A program made the translations under genes and the position numbers. From positions 248,001 to 312,000 of the forward strand of contig CP103024.1 in assembly GCA_024752435.1 (NCBI GenBank): DNA of 64,000 nucleotides. Reading direction: 5' to 3'. The notes beneath the pieces are model-generated. The model ran no database searches. It was not told the DNA's origin and worked only from the letters and a program-made list of their open reading frames with translations. This stretch comes from Allantophomopsis cytisporea. Taxonomy: Eukaryota > Ascomycota > Leotiomycetes > Phacidiales > Phacidiaceae. Shown piece after piece: positions 46,205 through 58,580 of the stretch (its first letter is position 1; the number at the start of each line of letters is the position of its first letter).

Positions 46205-46923
46205 GATGTTTGAGATCCGTACCAAATGCACTTGATATCAGACATTATATTAGCTATTTGTACTATCAACAAATAATATAGGGAACTCACAGTCAAGAGT
46301 ACCAAACTATTTCTCATCCTGACCAGTCCCTAAGAGCGAGAGCGAATCTTATACTTCCACAATATCTGTGCAAACCGCCATACCTCGGCTACAAAAGTGC
46401 CCGAATACATTTCGGATACCTTTCTTTGCGGATGAATAGAACCATATAACGGCTTGATTTATAAGCCGAATGGTATAACTTCAAGTCCGTGCACGTGCCA
46501 ATCCGAAGTGAGAGCCTAGATATGCTCGTATGTTTGACGTTGTACAGTAGCAATCAATACAAACAAATACAATACTCAACAACGTTGTTTTATGAACCGA
46601 ACACAATTCAGACTAACAATCCGTGGTGTTTTGTGAATGGTTCTTCCTTCTAAGTTCCACAACTACATACTTGAACACTTAGCTCATACTCCCAAACTAT
46701 AATTTTTGCACTTGGTTTCCATCGTTATCAGTCCCTAAACTTGCATTGGCACCTATAACTCTATCTCATTCTGAATAAGCATCAAACGTCAGAGCTATCT
46801 CACCTTCGTGTTCACTAAATGTGGCTAGGTTTCTCAAGCTCCAATTTCTTTCGCTCCAATCTTCTGTTCCCTCATCTGAAGAACACACAACCTCCACAAG
46901 CGTCGGCCCAGCCTCAAGATCTC
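46205..46923. other. Intergenic region between NmrA-like and WD40 genes
   Basis: About 720 bp including the NmrA-like promoter. No gene supported. Confidence 0.5.
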
Positions 46924-48175
46924 CTACGAGAAAAGTGTATTTCTAGTCTTGATCCATAGTCCGTTGTTTATGCTTTCTCCGTACTCGTCTGCATCCCAAG
47001 GTTCTTCGTCCACAGCTTCATTTTCTCCTTTATCCATTTTATCTTGTACTTCATCTTCCGTTACACCCTCTTCTTCCCATCACTGTCAGTTAATTGTCCG
47101 GCCTCAATCTTTCTACACAGCTCTTCACTGTCGATTTGATCTTGTGCCCACTTATCTTCAAATCCCTCATCTGGCGCATATGGTGTCTGCGCAACCTTCA
47201 CCCTTCGCGTACTACAAAGTTCATTCAGCTTCAGAGTAGCGATTACTCCTCCAAACTCCCCACTATTGGTAAACATATCCACTATCCTAACAGTTCCATC
47301 CCGACCAGTTGTAGCAACTATATCCCTTCCCTCCATCCTACCGGGCATCATCAGATTTGCAATACCGGTGATCCCCATGCCGCTATGCACATTGACAGGT
47401 GGATTATCACTCTCCCTGTCCTCATTATCGTGGAAATTCGGCGTGATTGTCCACGCCATATTCCGAATGTTGCCGTTATCCCCAACGGTGTAGAGCCCTT
47501 GCCCCTCATCGACATCGACAGATCTTCCCGGGCCAGGCAATGGCGTCCAAGCGGCTGCCCAAGCAGCAAGCGGACAATGCAACGGTAAGAACTTGTCGTG
47601 ATTTGCCAAGGATGGACCTACAGGCTTGAGTTTGGAGCGAGGCAGCTTCAACAGATAGACATCACCTACATTCGTAGTACATATAAGATTAGAGAGAAGG
47701 ACCGGGTGGTACTAAATAGACGTAATAGCAATCGTCGATGCGAAAAATAGAATGTTCCTGTACTAAACAGAGCTTCAACCCACCGTTCTGCGAGTCGACA
47801 TCGTATGTTCGCACGTGACCATCCACTGTGCCAGTAGCGATCCTATTCGAGGAAGCATGAAGCGACAGGACTCCAGAGGGAGTCGACAGCGATTGAATCA
47901 ACGTGCTAGGAGAAAGTGAGCCTCGATTCTAATTACGAGGATGCCCAAGTCTGACATTTCATTCGTATGCTCCGTGGCCCTGAATAGATTCAAGCATCCC
48001 GTTCCCGCGCCTGAGAGTCTGCCAGTATCGAATGGGTCCGAGTTCGCGTCGCTCCAGGTGCGAGAGCCAACGACGAAGTGTTGTGGGGAGACGGCTAGGA
48101 AAGCTAGGCATGTTGGTGTTTGATTAGGAATTCACACGGCGGCTCGTCCCGTTAATCGACCAACTCTAATAGTCA
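46924..48175 (-). CDS. WD40-repeat protein resembling DPH7/RRT2; 5' end unresolved
   Basis: My model uses exons about 48175-47956, 47905-47784, 47665-47129 and 47072-46924. The last intron (47128-47073, 56 nt) has an AACTGAC branch site and removes an apparent early stop. The frame then runs through an acidic tail to a stop at 46924-46926. Blade-like pieces are visible: SPQHFVVGSRT, LSTPSGVLSLHASSNRIATG, PLAAWAAAWTPLPG..GLYTVGDNGNIRN and MGITGIANL..RDIVATTGRDGTVRIVDM. Order and spacing fit DPH7, the diphthamide methylesterase, but several typical Trp/Asp blade residues are altered. The start codon is not settled, and two donors (GTCAGA, GTGAAG) are weak. Confidence 0.55.
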
Positions 48176-49276
48176 TGCCGATGTTCAGATCAAGAGATTC
48201 ACGCTCCACACGAGCTCTCCGTTCTCAACTGCGTGTGGGTGTGAAGTGGAGTGGAAGGGGAAGATGAAATAGAAGAGGTAGAGAGCATTTCTGGAGAATC
48301 AGAACCAGGATTAGATAGTTGTGTTGCGCCAAGGACGAGGTCAATTTTAGCTATTTGAGTTTGAATGTTACTGAACTACCTTACTGAACTGCGCGCCATT
48401 GCACTATATATCACGTGAGTGGTGGAATAAATCTTGAGAATAACAATCTAGATTCTAACGTAAAGCTACGGAATCAGTAGTTTGTCTTCGGTAGTTGAGA
48501 TACGTTCAATAAGTGACAAGCTTTAGATAACTGATAAGTCTTCCAGAATTGGCCAAGCTTGAGATGCAGCAAACCCAAAACCATCCCTTACACCTAGGAG
48601 ACTGACGCAGATAAATAATATCCTTCAATAGATCTCGTAAGCAGTGGGGATACAATGTTTTAAACCTACAGACACCATCCTCTCAAGAACACGGCAAAGT
48701 CACCAAGACAAGGGCCCACAAGTTGATAGTATATATTGGCACCTGGACGGTAGACAAAGTCCGCAGCTCAACTCAGAGTAACAACAACTCGGAGTGGAAG
48801 ACAACGAGATATGCGACATACCCAGAGGGGCCAACTACCAAAAGAAAAAGCACGCCAATATACTATCACCTAACACCCATCGCACAAAGCACGTCAACAA
48901 CATCCACCGTCTCCTCATCTTCCGCCCCAGTCCCAAAATACAAGGACCAAGTAATGTTCTAAAGCAACCCAAGCCCTTTTCGCGCCCAACAAGCCCCGCC
49001 CAAATCCCATGCATACAGACACACAGATGACTCCAGAGCAATTTTGATAACCCCACCGCCCATATCTGTCCGCCCTCAAAAGAAGGAACCAAACCCTTCC
49101 TTTAAAACCATCGATCACGACTAAAAAAAAAATACTTTAAAAAAAAAATACTAAGACAGAGAAAAGGTGAAATAAAAACCAGAACACCGTCGCAATGGTA
49201 TTTTGTGTCAAAAAGGAAAAAACAGAAATCAACCTGAGGGGATTTTTTTTATGTGCATATGCCCAGCGCCAAATGT
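48176..49276. other. Intergenic region between the WD40 gene and CHD1
   Basis: About 1.1 kb: promoter of the WD40 gene (CACGTG near 48413) and CHD1 3' flank with poly-A runs at about 49123-49150. Overlapping short plus-strand frames at 48723-49030 are not convincing. Confidence 0.5.
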
Positions 49277-52200
49277 CTATGCGGATGCGGTCTCTTTCTT
49301 TACCTCGTTTGAAGCTGCGGCTGCCGCGGATGACGCGTTCTTTGCTTCCTCCTTTGCCTTCAAGATACGAACGTACATGCCCTCGAGTTGAGAGCCTGGA
49401 GGGGATGGATCAAGTGGCCAAAATGTAGCAACATAATTCCTGCAAATGATTAGCCATGAAATGTTGTGATGGAGTGAGGGTGAACTTACCAGAATCGAGG
49501 GCGCAGAGCAGCAATCTCATCTTCACTTTCCATATCGACAATGAAGTCACCAATCTTGACAAGTGCCTCTTTCATGACGCTTGCGCGCTCCTTCTGAGAC
49601 TTGATACGATCTTTAGTAGCTGACTGGACGGATTTGAGAGTGTCTCTGATTGGCTTGAAGATGACGCGAAGCATTGGGTCCTGGTCGGAGCTGCCGCCGC
49701 CATAAGATGAACTGTGTCCATTCTCTGACTTTCGTTGCTTGTGACGGTCATTGTGACGATCATCGTGATTGCCACTATGCTTTCGCTTGAGGTCAGGAGT
49801 GCGATCACGATAGTCGGCATTGTTACCTCCACGCTCACGGCCATATGGATCAGACTGGCGCTTCTTGAAAGATGGAACCGGAGAAGCAGATACCGAACCT
49901 CGGTTCTCAGATCTGCGATGTCCATTCTGATTCTTCTTGTTGTTGCGATGATGGTTCTCGACAGCACGCTTTGCTGCTTGGTTGTCGGAGTACTTTGCCT
50001 TCAAAACGGACAAAAGGTAATCGGCGCGGCGGACCAAATGGACAGCACCAGGAGCCTTTGCGGTCTTATCTTCGCCTTTGACTCGTTCCTCCTTCTTATC
50101 AACGCGATGCTCTTCAAGGAAGAACTTCTCGGTGAGACCGAGCTCAGCATCATCCCTAATCTGCACCCAAGCGCCATAGCCATGTCTAAGGATACCAACA
50201 AGAAGCATACCATCTTCGCGAGCACCCCAGTCACACGAGTAGTGAGCAGCCTTGGAAGCATCAGGAACTCTGTAGTTTCGGAAGTCTGAGTGAGCACCAA
50301 TGACCTCCTTCAGCATACGCATCTCACCAGGTCGTTCCATGACTGTTTCCGCATTGAGACGCTTGACGCCCAAGAAATCAAAAAGAACAGCCTTCTTGTC
50401 TTTCTTGGTAAGAGCCTTCTGGGTCTCCCGCTCCATGGCGGCAATTCTAGCAGCATCCTCTTTCAGACGGCGATCTGCTTCATCAATGATTGACTGTAGC
50501 GTGGCACGGAGCATGTCACGGTCTCGGCCAACCAAGCGAGCATCTTTGACAAGCTCTTCCCCACGATCATCGATTGAACCATATCTAAGGAATGCTCTGA
50601 AAAGGTTGCGCGCCTCCTTCTCATTCAATGGTCGCTTTGGATCAGCTCTATCGGCCTGTGCCTCTCTTCGCTCATCAAGCTCGTCTTGCTTAGCCTGGTC
50701 ACGCTCACGCTTCTTTGCCAAGCGCTGCTCGCGTTCATACTCAGCAGAATTCTTCAGGACAGCACGACGTGGAGCATTCTCTGCAACGACTTGCGCAAGG
50801 TAAGCCTCGTTTGCCTTCTTCTCCTCCTCGGCCTTGAGGTTAGCCAACTGATCCTTTGGAATGATATCATCCCATTCCAGATCAATCTTCACATCCGTAT
50901 ACTCAAAACTCTTCAAGAAATCTTCACCACCATCGGCCACCATGCCTTCTGGAACCTCAGTCTTGTGCTCTTCGGCATTTTCAAGGACCGAGTCAATATC
51001 GAGTTCTTCAAGCTTCTTTTGGTTGCCAGATTGCTCGAACATCTTTTGACCTCTCTTCTTTAAGATTCTCGAAATATCGTCCGATGATCTTGGATCATCA
51101 ATCTTTCCAGCTTTAGCGGCTTTGTCGCGAAGTTCTTTCTTTTCTTTGTCAGTGACACCACGCTGAATGGTGATGAACTCCAACATGAGCTTGTTACGAG
51201 CACGCTCAAGCACTTCTTCTTCGACAGTCTCCTTGGCAACGAGTCTGTAAATGCTCACAGGCTTCTTCTGACCAATCCGATGAGCACGAGCCATAGCTTG
51301 CAAATCAGCTTGTGGGTTCCAATCAGAGTCAAAGATGATGACGGTGTCCGCGGTCATGAGATTGATACCGAGACCACCGGCTCGGGTAGACAACAAGAAA
51401 CAGAAGTCATTGCTTCCTTCAGCATTGAAGTGATCAATGGCCATTCTACGAGGTCCGGCGGCAATAGTCCCGTCCAAGCGCTGGAATTGATATCCTCGCA
51501 GGGCAAGGTAATCACCCAAGATGTCCAACATCTTCACCATCTGACTGAAGATGAGCACACGATGGTTGTCCTTCTTCAGCTTGGTCAACAGCTGATCGAG
51601 CAACATCATTTTACCACTGCTCGTAATCAGCCCCTTGAGCTGATCATCTCGACGCTCACTACCCTTCAGAATCTTCTCTTCGGCATTTGGGAACATGTAA
51701 GGATGGTTGCTCGCCTTCTTCAGTTCCATCATGATATTGAGCAGCGACTGCTTTTGTCCCTTGGAGCCCTCATTCAGAGCGGCATAGTTGCGAGTCAGGA
51801 TGTTCTTGTAGTAATCCAATTGAATGTCGGAGAGTTCCACTCGAATAATCTTCTCACTCTTGGGTGGGAGGTCATTTTCGACCTTTTGCTTGGTTCGTCG
51901 TAGAATATACGGCTGGATGAGGGTTGTTAATGCATCGATTTTTTGGCCAGCAGCTTCTGTGGTGAGGTCAATGTTATCTTCGATCTCCACTTCACCTGGC
52001 ATAAGGAAGTCCATAAGGGCAGAGAGTTCCCCAAGCGTATTCTGAACTGGGGTGCCGGTGATGAGGAGTCGACTTGGGGCCTTGAAGTCCAGCAGCTTTT
52101 GGTACAGCTGAGATTCTCTGTTCTTGAGGCGGTGAGCTTCGTCCACGGCCATAAACTGCCACTTGATTTGGGCAAGGAAGGATGCATCAGCGAGGATGTA

Positions 52201-54077
52201 CTCATAAGATGTGAGAAGAACGTTGAATTTTGGTCGGCGAACATTGTTGTCGGTAAGGAGTTCGTACTCTCGGATGATGCTACGAGAGGATTCTTTGCCA
52301 TTGTAGATGACATAGTTCATGTCAGGAGCCCAGTGATCAAAGGTATCGGCCCAAGCTGGCATGGTTGTCAGGGGGACAACGACCAGGAAAGGCCCTTCTT
52401 GACCTCTAGCATGGCGGAGCCAGTTCATGAAAGCAACCGTTTGCACCGTCTTTCCGAGACCCATCTCATCTGCAAGGATGACATTCTTGTTCCTCGTCCA
52501 GTTGTATGCCAAGAAGTTGAGACCGGTCAACTGGAACTCCCGCAGGGTACCGTTCTTGATGTAGGCTGGCTGTTCACGGATTGTAACATGGCCACCGCGG
52601 GTATTTGGATTGGATTCGGATTTGTCGGAAGTCAATGATCGTGAGCTGCGGTCAAGGAAACGATCAATCTCGTTCTGTGCGATCTCGCTGACGAGATCTT
52701 CGGACTCCCATGTACACGAGTCGTAGTACAGGCCCTTCCACTTGACATAATATTCAGTACCTTCGTCACCTTCCTGAGTTGCAATGACACGCTCGACCTT
52801 GGTATAGTCGAGGAGAGCATCGGCATCTCGCTCGCGGTCCAGCATCCACTTCTCTTTCTCTTCGGGTGGCACATCCTTCGACTGTCGATAATAGGCATCC
52901 TCCTGGACGATCTTCTTGTAGTAATTTTCTAGACGACGGAAGCCTCTCATGCCGGTCAGAGACGTCGTGGTTTCCCATGTTGCATGGTAGTGAGACTTGC
53001 CCTGCCATTTGATGAAGTACTCGTAGTCATCACGGGTGAGGTCATCCTCATCGGCGTTCAGGCCATCCTTAGCTCGGTGCTTGAGGACGACCTCAATATA
53101 GGGTGAATTATCCTCGACTCCATCGGCCCAGTTGTTGGGTGTCATCAACTCGGACTCGTCATCGAGTTCAGCATCACTCTCTTGATAGGTCCCCACAGCT
53201 GCAGCTGCGCGTCGACTATTCCATCGCTTCTCACCCGGCTGGATACCTGATTCGAGCTGACGACGACGTTGCTTCTTCGCCATGCTTCGTGCCTTAGCAC
53301 CCCCATATGTGTCGCTTTCGGATTCATCGGACGACACGGATCTCGCCACCGGAGTTGCCCGCTTGGATGCTGATCATGATATGCCGGTTAGTCAGGTGCG
53401 ACGGCGAGGTCAAAGGGTGGTGGTCAGGGTGGACTTACAATGTTGTGATCGAGCGACCGGGGCCTTGCGGCGTTTACGTGAAGTCGTGACGACATCCGAT
53501 CCAGAATCTTCGTCTTCATCCTCATCATCATCGCTCTCAATCTATGAAAATGTCAGTGTTGTATATGAGCAGACAGTGAGGAGGGGACGACATACAATTG
53601 GGCGGTGTTGCGATGGTCGGCCCTACAGCATGGATTAGTCACATCAATCATGACCGGTGGCGTCTCTCTTACACTTCTTCGCAGACCGTATAACTCTGGA
53701 TTGGCCAGAATGTGTTCATCCTCCTCGACTCCATGCTTCCGCTTGGGTGGACGGCGAGATTCTTGGGACGATGAACGTTCCTTCATGGCGTGATGATTGG
53801 ATTCATGGGCGACATCCTCCTCCTGATCGAAATCTCCATCATCCGACGCCTCCTCTTGTTGCTCCGCGGAGGAGGAATCCGAGTAGTGCTCCTGATTGCC
53901 AAACTCCGATGGTTGTTTTGGGGATGAGTCGACCGACGGCGAGGCTTCGACAGCGTGGGTAGGCATTGTGTCGGACAGGTCGCTCTGGGAGTCATACCGA
54001 TCCTCCCGGATGGCTACGTCTTCGGATCCCGCATTGCCATTGGCATTATGCGTCTCGTTCGGTGGAGTCGACTCCAT
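49277..54077 (-). CDS. CHD1: Chromodomain-helicase-DNA-binding protein CHD1
   Basis: Five exons: 54077-53673, 53622-53596, 53541-53439, 53369-49490 and 49439-49277, 1525 residues. An ATP-dependent nucleosome remodeller acting with transcription elongation (fission yeast Hrp1/Hrp3). The N-terminus is acidic and Ser-rich, and a 27-nt exon completes YGLRRS-GRPSQHRPI. Two chromodomains lie at about 268-325 (YEYFIKWQGKSHYHATWE) and 365-415 (YYVKWKGLYYDSCTWE). The SNF2 motor has DEMGLGKT at about 479-486 and DEAH at about 588-591, then motif V/VI (TRAGGLGINLMTAD, ARAHRIGQ). A SANT/SLIDE-like region and the C-terminal helical CHCT domain (VIFKPIRDTLKSV to the last exon NYVATFWP) complete the protein. 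The longest single frame lacks both ends; splice sites restore them. Confidence 0.97.
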
Positions 54078-54915
54078 GATTGTCGCTGACGATGGGTCAC
54101 TGCCCTCTACGATGACGACAAGGTCAGTTGGGGACGTGACGGTACAACCGGGAACTCTCTCGATCTAGCGCGCACCTGTGCCGAAGCGTCAAAAGCGCGC
54201 GATTTGAGGGCCGGTGAATAGATCATGCATTGGACATCCTCTGAACGATTGAGCTCATCGGCGCATTTGGGACCTCGATGCTCGGATGGGGATGGGGGAG
54301 GAGAGATTCGAGCTTTGAGGCTGATGGACGACGCGATACCGGTGGTCGGGACGCGGTTTTGCGTGCGGAGAAGCTGAAAGTGAGAACTCTTCGCACACGG
54401 GCAAGCAGGGAGAGTAACTACACTGACAATCCAAGCAGCCGCGAACCTTTTCAGACCGCGACAGATAGCAGACAACGAGTTGAACTTGACAAGGCTTCAA
54501 GCTTTGGGATGGGGGGAGAGTTCGCAGCCTTGGAGTAGGGATTCGAATAAAGCGTAGGTAGGTAGGTAGGTAGGTAGTGGGAGGAATTTCAACTTACACG
54601 TCGATATGAAATTTTGCAAGGAGCTGTTCCCACCATATACGACGATGTCGAAAAGAGGTATAGAATTCAATACGAGTCTTTTGTGGGGGGTTTTTATTAT
54701 TATTGTCGAATGTGACGTTGTGGTTGGCATACACGAGAGGTGGTTGAAGTGGTAGGTGTGGTGTGGTAAGTAGTATGGAGGGTTGAAGTGGATGAGAATG
54801 ACCGAGATGGAAAGGCTGGATGGAAGGATGTACATAGGGTCGAGAGGGTAGAGCTGTGTGTGGTGGTGGGTGTACTGTACTGTAGGGTAGAGAGTAAAGA
54901 GGATACGCGCACACG

Positions 54916-54965
54916 GTCACAGTCACAGTCACAGTCACTCACTCACTCACTCACTCACTCACTCA
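54916..54965 (+). repeat. CACAGT/CACT tandem repeats
   Basis: Four TCACAG-type units pass directly into about seven TCAC units; a slippage-prone microsatellite in the CHD1/ABCE1 spacer. Confidence 0.9.
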
Positions 54966-55387
54966 CCCACATACATTTTGGTGGTGAGTGGTACTGTGTA
55001 CTGTGTACTGTGTACTGAGTACCACCTTCATGGGTGCTCGTGCCCAGCGCAGCTTAGCTGGAGTGGTAGAAGAGGTGGAAGAGGCAGAAAAGAACGCTAG
55101 TGACGACTAATGCCTCGCTTAACCTGCTCTCCCGAATCAGAGCCGTTGATTTTTGGCTGACAGCCCACGCACGACTTTGTAGCTTAGCCGCAGGCAAGAA
55201 TTATTTCCTCTGGTACAGAGAGAGAGCGAGAGAGAGAGAGAGTAGAGCCCCAGCACAGAAAGAGAGCGAGAGAGACTTCACCACCACCATACCACCAAGA
55301 ACAAGACCAAGCACATACTCCCTCCCCCAGTTGTTGCTCTCTACATCACCGACCGCCTCCACCTCAACCTCCACCACCACGACTCCC

Positions 55388-55424
55388 CAATCCTCAATCC
55401 TCAATCCTCAATCCTCAATCCTCA
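55388..55424 (+). repeat. CAATCCT heptamer repeat, five copies
   Basis: Five consecutive CAATCCT units in the ABCE1 5' leader region, about 200 bp upstream of its ATG. Confidence 0.9.
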
Positions 55425-55628
55425 TATCCGCCCTCTCGACTCTTTCACCACACCTCCCATCCAGTAGTCGACATCAACTGCATCACAGAGACGCACAGCC
55501 ATCCGTTGTTGTTCCCTCATCCCGCTTTTGCAGGTTTCTAAGAAATAAGAAAAACACGAACGCGAACACGAACCACAACCACAGACCTCAAACCTCATAA
55601 ACGCGACATAACCCCCCCAACCGTCAAG

Positions 55629-57804
55629 ATGTCTGACAAACTCACTCGGTATGCACGCTGTCCTTCTGCTTGTCTGCATGCTTCCCATGAGTGCGGCATT
55701 GCGCCTTTGCGACACCTACTGATCGGGTCTTCTCCATAGTATTGCCATTGTCAATAGTGACAAGGTACGACTTCTGCCCATGTTCTTGAAATCCTGACCC
55801 CACTACCCCACCACCATAAAATGACCACAGTTTACTGATCGTGTGCTTTTTGACTGAACAGTGCAAGCCAAAGGTAAGAGATGTGTTCTTCTCCCACGAC
55901 TCTATCCATGCAGATGTACTGACCTCCACAAAGAAATGTAGACAAGAGTGCAAGAAGTCCTGCCCAGTCGTGCGCAGTGGTCGTCTCTGTATTGAAGTCA
56001 CCCCCGAGTCAAAGATCGCATACCTCTCCGAAAGTTTGTGTATTGGATGCGGTATCTGCCCCAAGAAATGTCCCTTCGGCGCCATCAGCATTATCAACTT
56101 GCCGACCAACCTCGAGTCCCAGGTTACCCACAGATACTCCGCCAACAGCTTCAAGCTCCACAGACTGCCTATGCCAAGACCCGGTCAGGTGCTCGGTCTC
56201 GTCGGTACCAACGGTATTGGAAAGAGTACAGCCTTGAAGATTCTTAGTGGTAAACTGAAGCCCAACTTGGGAAGATATGACAACCCACCAGACTGGGAGG
56301 ATGTGATCAAGTACTTCCGTGGTTCGGAGTTGCAAAGTAAGCTGCAATGCAATCTGAATTCGCGGGAAACACAAGCACTGACGCGGCCTAGACTACTTCA
56401 CCAAGCTCCTCGAAGATGACCTGAAGGCTGTCGTTAAGCCGCAATACGTCGACCAGATCCCACGTGCCGTCCGTACCCCAGATAAGAGCGTCAAGACTCT
56501 CATTACCAGTCGTTCGCAACTCGGCAACTTTGAGGAAGTATGTGATGTTCTTGAGCTCAACCACATTCTTGACCGTGATATCAACCTTCTTTCGGGTGGA
56601 GAGCTTCAAAGATTTGCCATTGGAACAGTCTGTGTGCAAAAGGCCGACGTGTATATGTTTGACGAGCCGTCTTCCTACTTGGATGTCAAGCAGCGTCTCA
56701 GTGCTGCCAAGATCATTCGCTCTCTTCTCAGACCAGATGACTACGTCATTTGCGTGGAGCACGATTTGTCCGTCTTGGATTACCTTTCCGATTTCATTTG
56801 CGTGCTCTACGGAAGACCGGCTGTCTACGGTGTTGTCACTCTTCCAGCGTCTGTTCGTGAGGGTATCAACATCTTCCTCGATGGTCACATCCCAACTGAG
56901 AACTTGCGTTTCCGTGATGAGTCCTTGACGTTCCGTATCGCTGAGGCTGCTGATGAGTTCATGGCCGACCGATCTCGCGCATTCAGATACCCGTCCATGG
57001 AGAAGACCCTGGGGGGCTTCCATCTCACCATCGAGGAGGGTGACTTCACCGATTCCGAGATCATCGTCATGATGGGTGAGAACGGTACTGGAAAGACCAC
57101 CTTCTGTAAGATGTTGGCCGGTGCGGAGAAGCCAGATGGAACCCGTAAGGTTCCGGACATGAAGATCTCCATGAAGCCTCAGAAGATCACTCCAAAGTTC
57201 GACGGTACCGTCCGCCAGCTCTTCTTCAAGAAGATCAAGATGGCATTCTTGTCCCCACAGTTCCAGACCGATGTCGTCAAGCCATTGAAGCTCGATGACT
57301 TCATCGACCAGGAAGTCAAGAACCTTTCCGGTGGTGAGTTGCAGCGTGTTGCCATTGTCCTCGCTCTGGGTATCCCAGCCGATATCTACCTCATCGATGA
57401 GCCATCTGCCTACCTCGATTCCGAGCAGCGTATTATTGCCGCCCGTGTCATCAAGCGTTACATCATGCACTCCAAGAAGACCGCCTTCATCGTCGAGCAC
57501 GATTTCATCATGGCCACCTACCTTGCCGACCGTGTCATCGTCTTCGATGGTAAGCCAGGTGTTGACGCCCGCGCCAACACCCCCGAGTCTCTCCTCACCG
57601 GTTGCAACAAGTTCTTGAAGAACCTCGACGTCACTTTCCGTCGTGACCCAACCAACTTCCGCCCACGTATCAACAAGCTCAACTCCCAATTGGACCAGGA
57701 CCAGAAGTTGAACGGCAACTACGTAAGTTTCCTTGCATCCCCGTTTAGATTTCACCATTTACTAAAGACATACACAGTTCTTCCTCGAGGAGGATAATGC
57801 TTGA
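55629..57804 (+). CDS. RLI1: ABCE1/RLI1 ribosome-recycling ATPase
   Basis: Six exons: 55629-55648, 55740-55764, 55862-55873, 55934-56336, 56392-57722 and 57778-57804, 605 residues. Splits ribosomes after termination and is essential. The N-terminal iron-sulfur domain has ligands Cys16, 21, 25, 29 and Cys55, 58, 61, 65 (CIGCGICPKKC). The third exon is only 12 nt and encodes CKPK with the first ligand. Twin ABC domains show Walker A GTNGIGKST at 110-118 and GENGTGKTT in the second half. Both signatures LSGGELQR are present, with Walker B VYMFDEPSSYLD and IYLIDEPSAYLD. The hinge and C-terminal FFLEEDNA close the protein. The gene diverges from CHD1. Confidence 0.97.
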
Positions 57805-58580
57805 AAGGCGTCTTGAACGCACCACCAAGCCCACTTCTTTTGCAAGCATCATCAGGCGTTCAGGGGAAATCATCGTACGCGGGCGCGGGACATGGTGGAT
57901 CTCGGGGGGGAGTAGCCGGGGCAGGGGACTTTCCCAACGAAGCCGACGATCCAGACGAGTAACGATGGCGACGGCAGTCTATCCCCCACAGTCCTGGTCC
58001 TGTCCTTTGGCAAGTGTAATTTTGCAGAAAGGGCAGATTGAGGGGGCTGCGGATGTAAGTTGGATGACTGCCGTCACGTGCAGGCAATGCACATTAGGTT
58101 AGGTAAGAGGGAAAGCCAAAAAAGCACATTTTGTTTTATCACTTCACATGTTTTTTTTGAGATGCATTGAGTAGAGGGGTTTGTTTTTTGTTTTTTTTTG
58201 TTTTCATTCCGTCTATCTAGAGGGGCTAGCTAGACCGCTTCTTTTGCAAGGCAAATTGTACCTATGGCCTGGGCCTGTGCCTGCTACTACCATTATTCAA
58301 ATATGAGAAGACAGATACACACCAAAGTTTTCCTTTTTTTTTTCTCTCCTGCCGCGTACGTGACGGAACTAGCTGATCACCCAATAAACAAACCATGAGC
58401 CTCCGGAAATCCATTCTGTAAGTTGCTTTTTGTCTTTGTGCAGTGCCCAGAGTATATGCTGCTCGTAGTAGATGTCATGAAAAGCCTGGCAAAAGTCAAG
58501 TCATCGCGGTAATGCTGGTCCGACGGTTGTGGTGCGATGCGATACATACGATATCAAAGATGATACAGCTAACCCGGAGC
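57805..58580. other. Convergent intergenic region, ABCE1 and PRP40
   Basis: About 780 bp of 3' flanks, with long T runs at 58150-58200 and 58329-58340. No gene supported. Confidence 0.5.

Larger units (their letters stand above)
54078..55628. promoter_or_regulatory. Divergent region between CHD1 and ABCE1, rich in simple repeats
   Basis: About 1.55 kb holding both promoters and leaders. Four separate short tandem repeats occur: (GTAG)n at 54554-54577, CACAGT then CACT units at 54916-54965, TGTACTG units at about 54989-55020, and five CAATCCT units at 55388-55424. No gene supported. Confidence 0.6.

Noticed and set aside
47061..47063. TAA as the true end of the WD40 protein
   Set aside because: A 56-nt intron with a good branch site restores a frame into a clearly coding acidic tail (VDEEPWDADEYGESINNGLW), so the TAA is more likely out of frame in the mature transcript.
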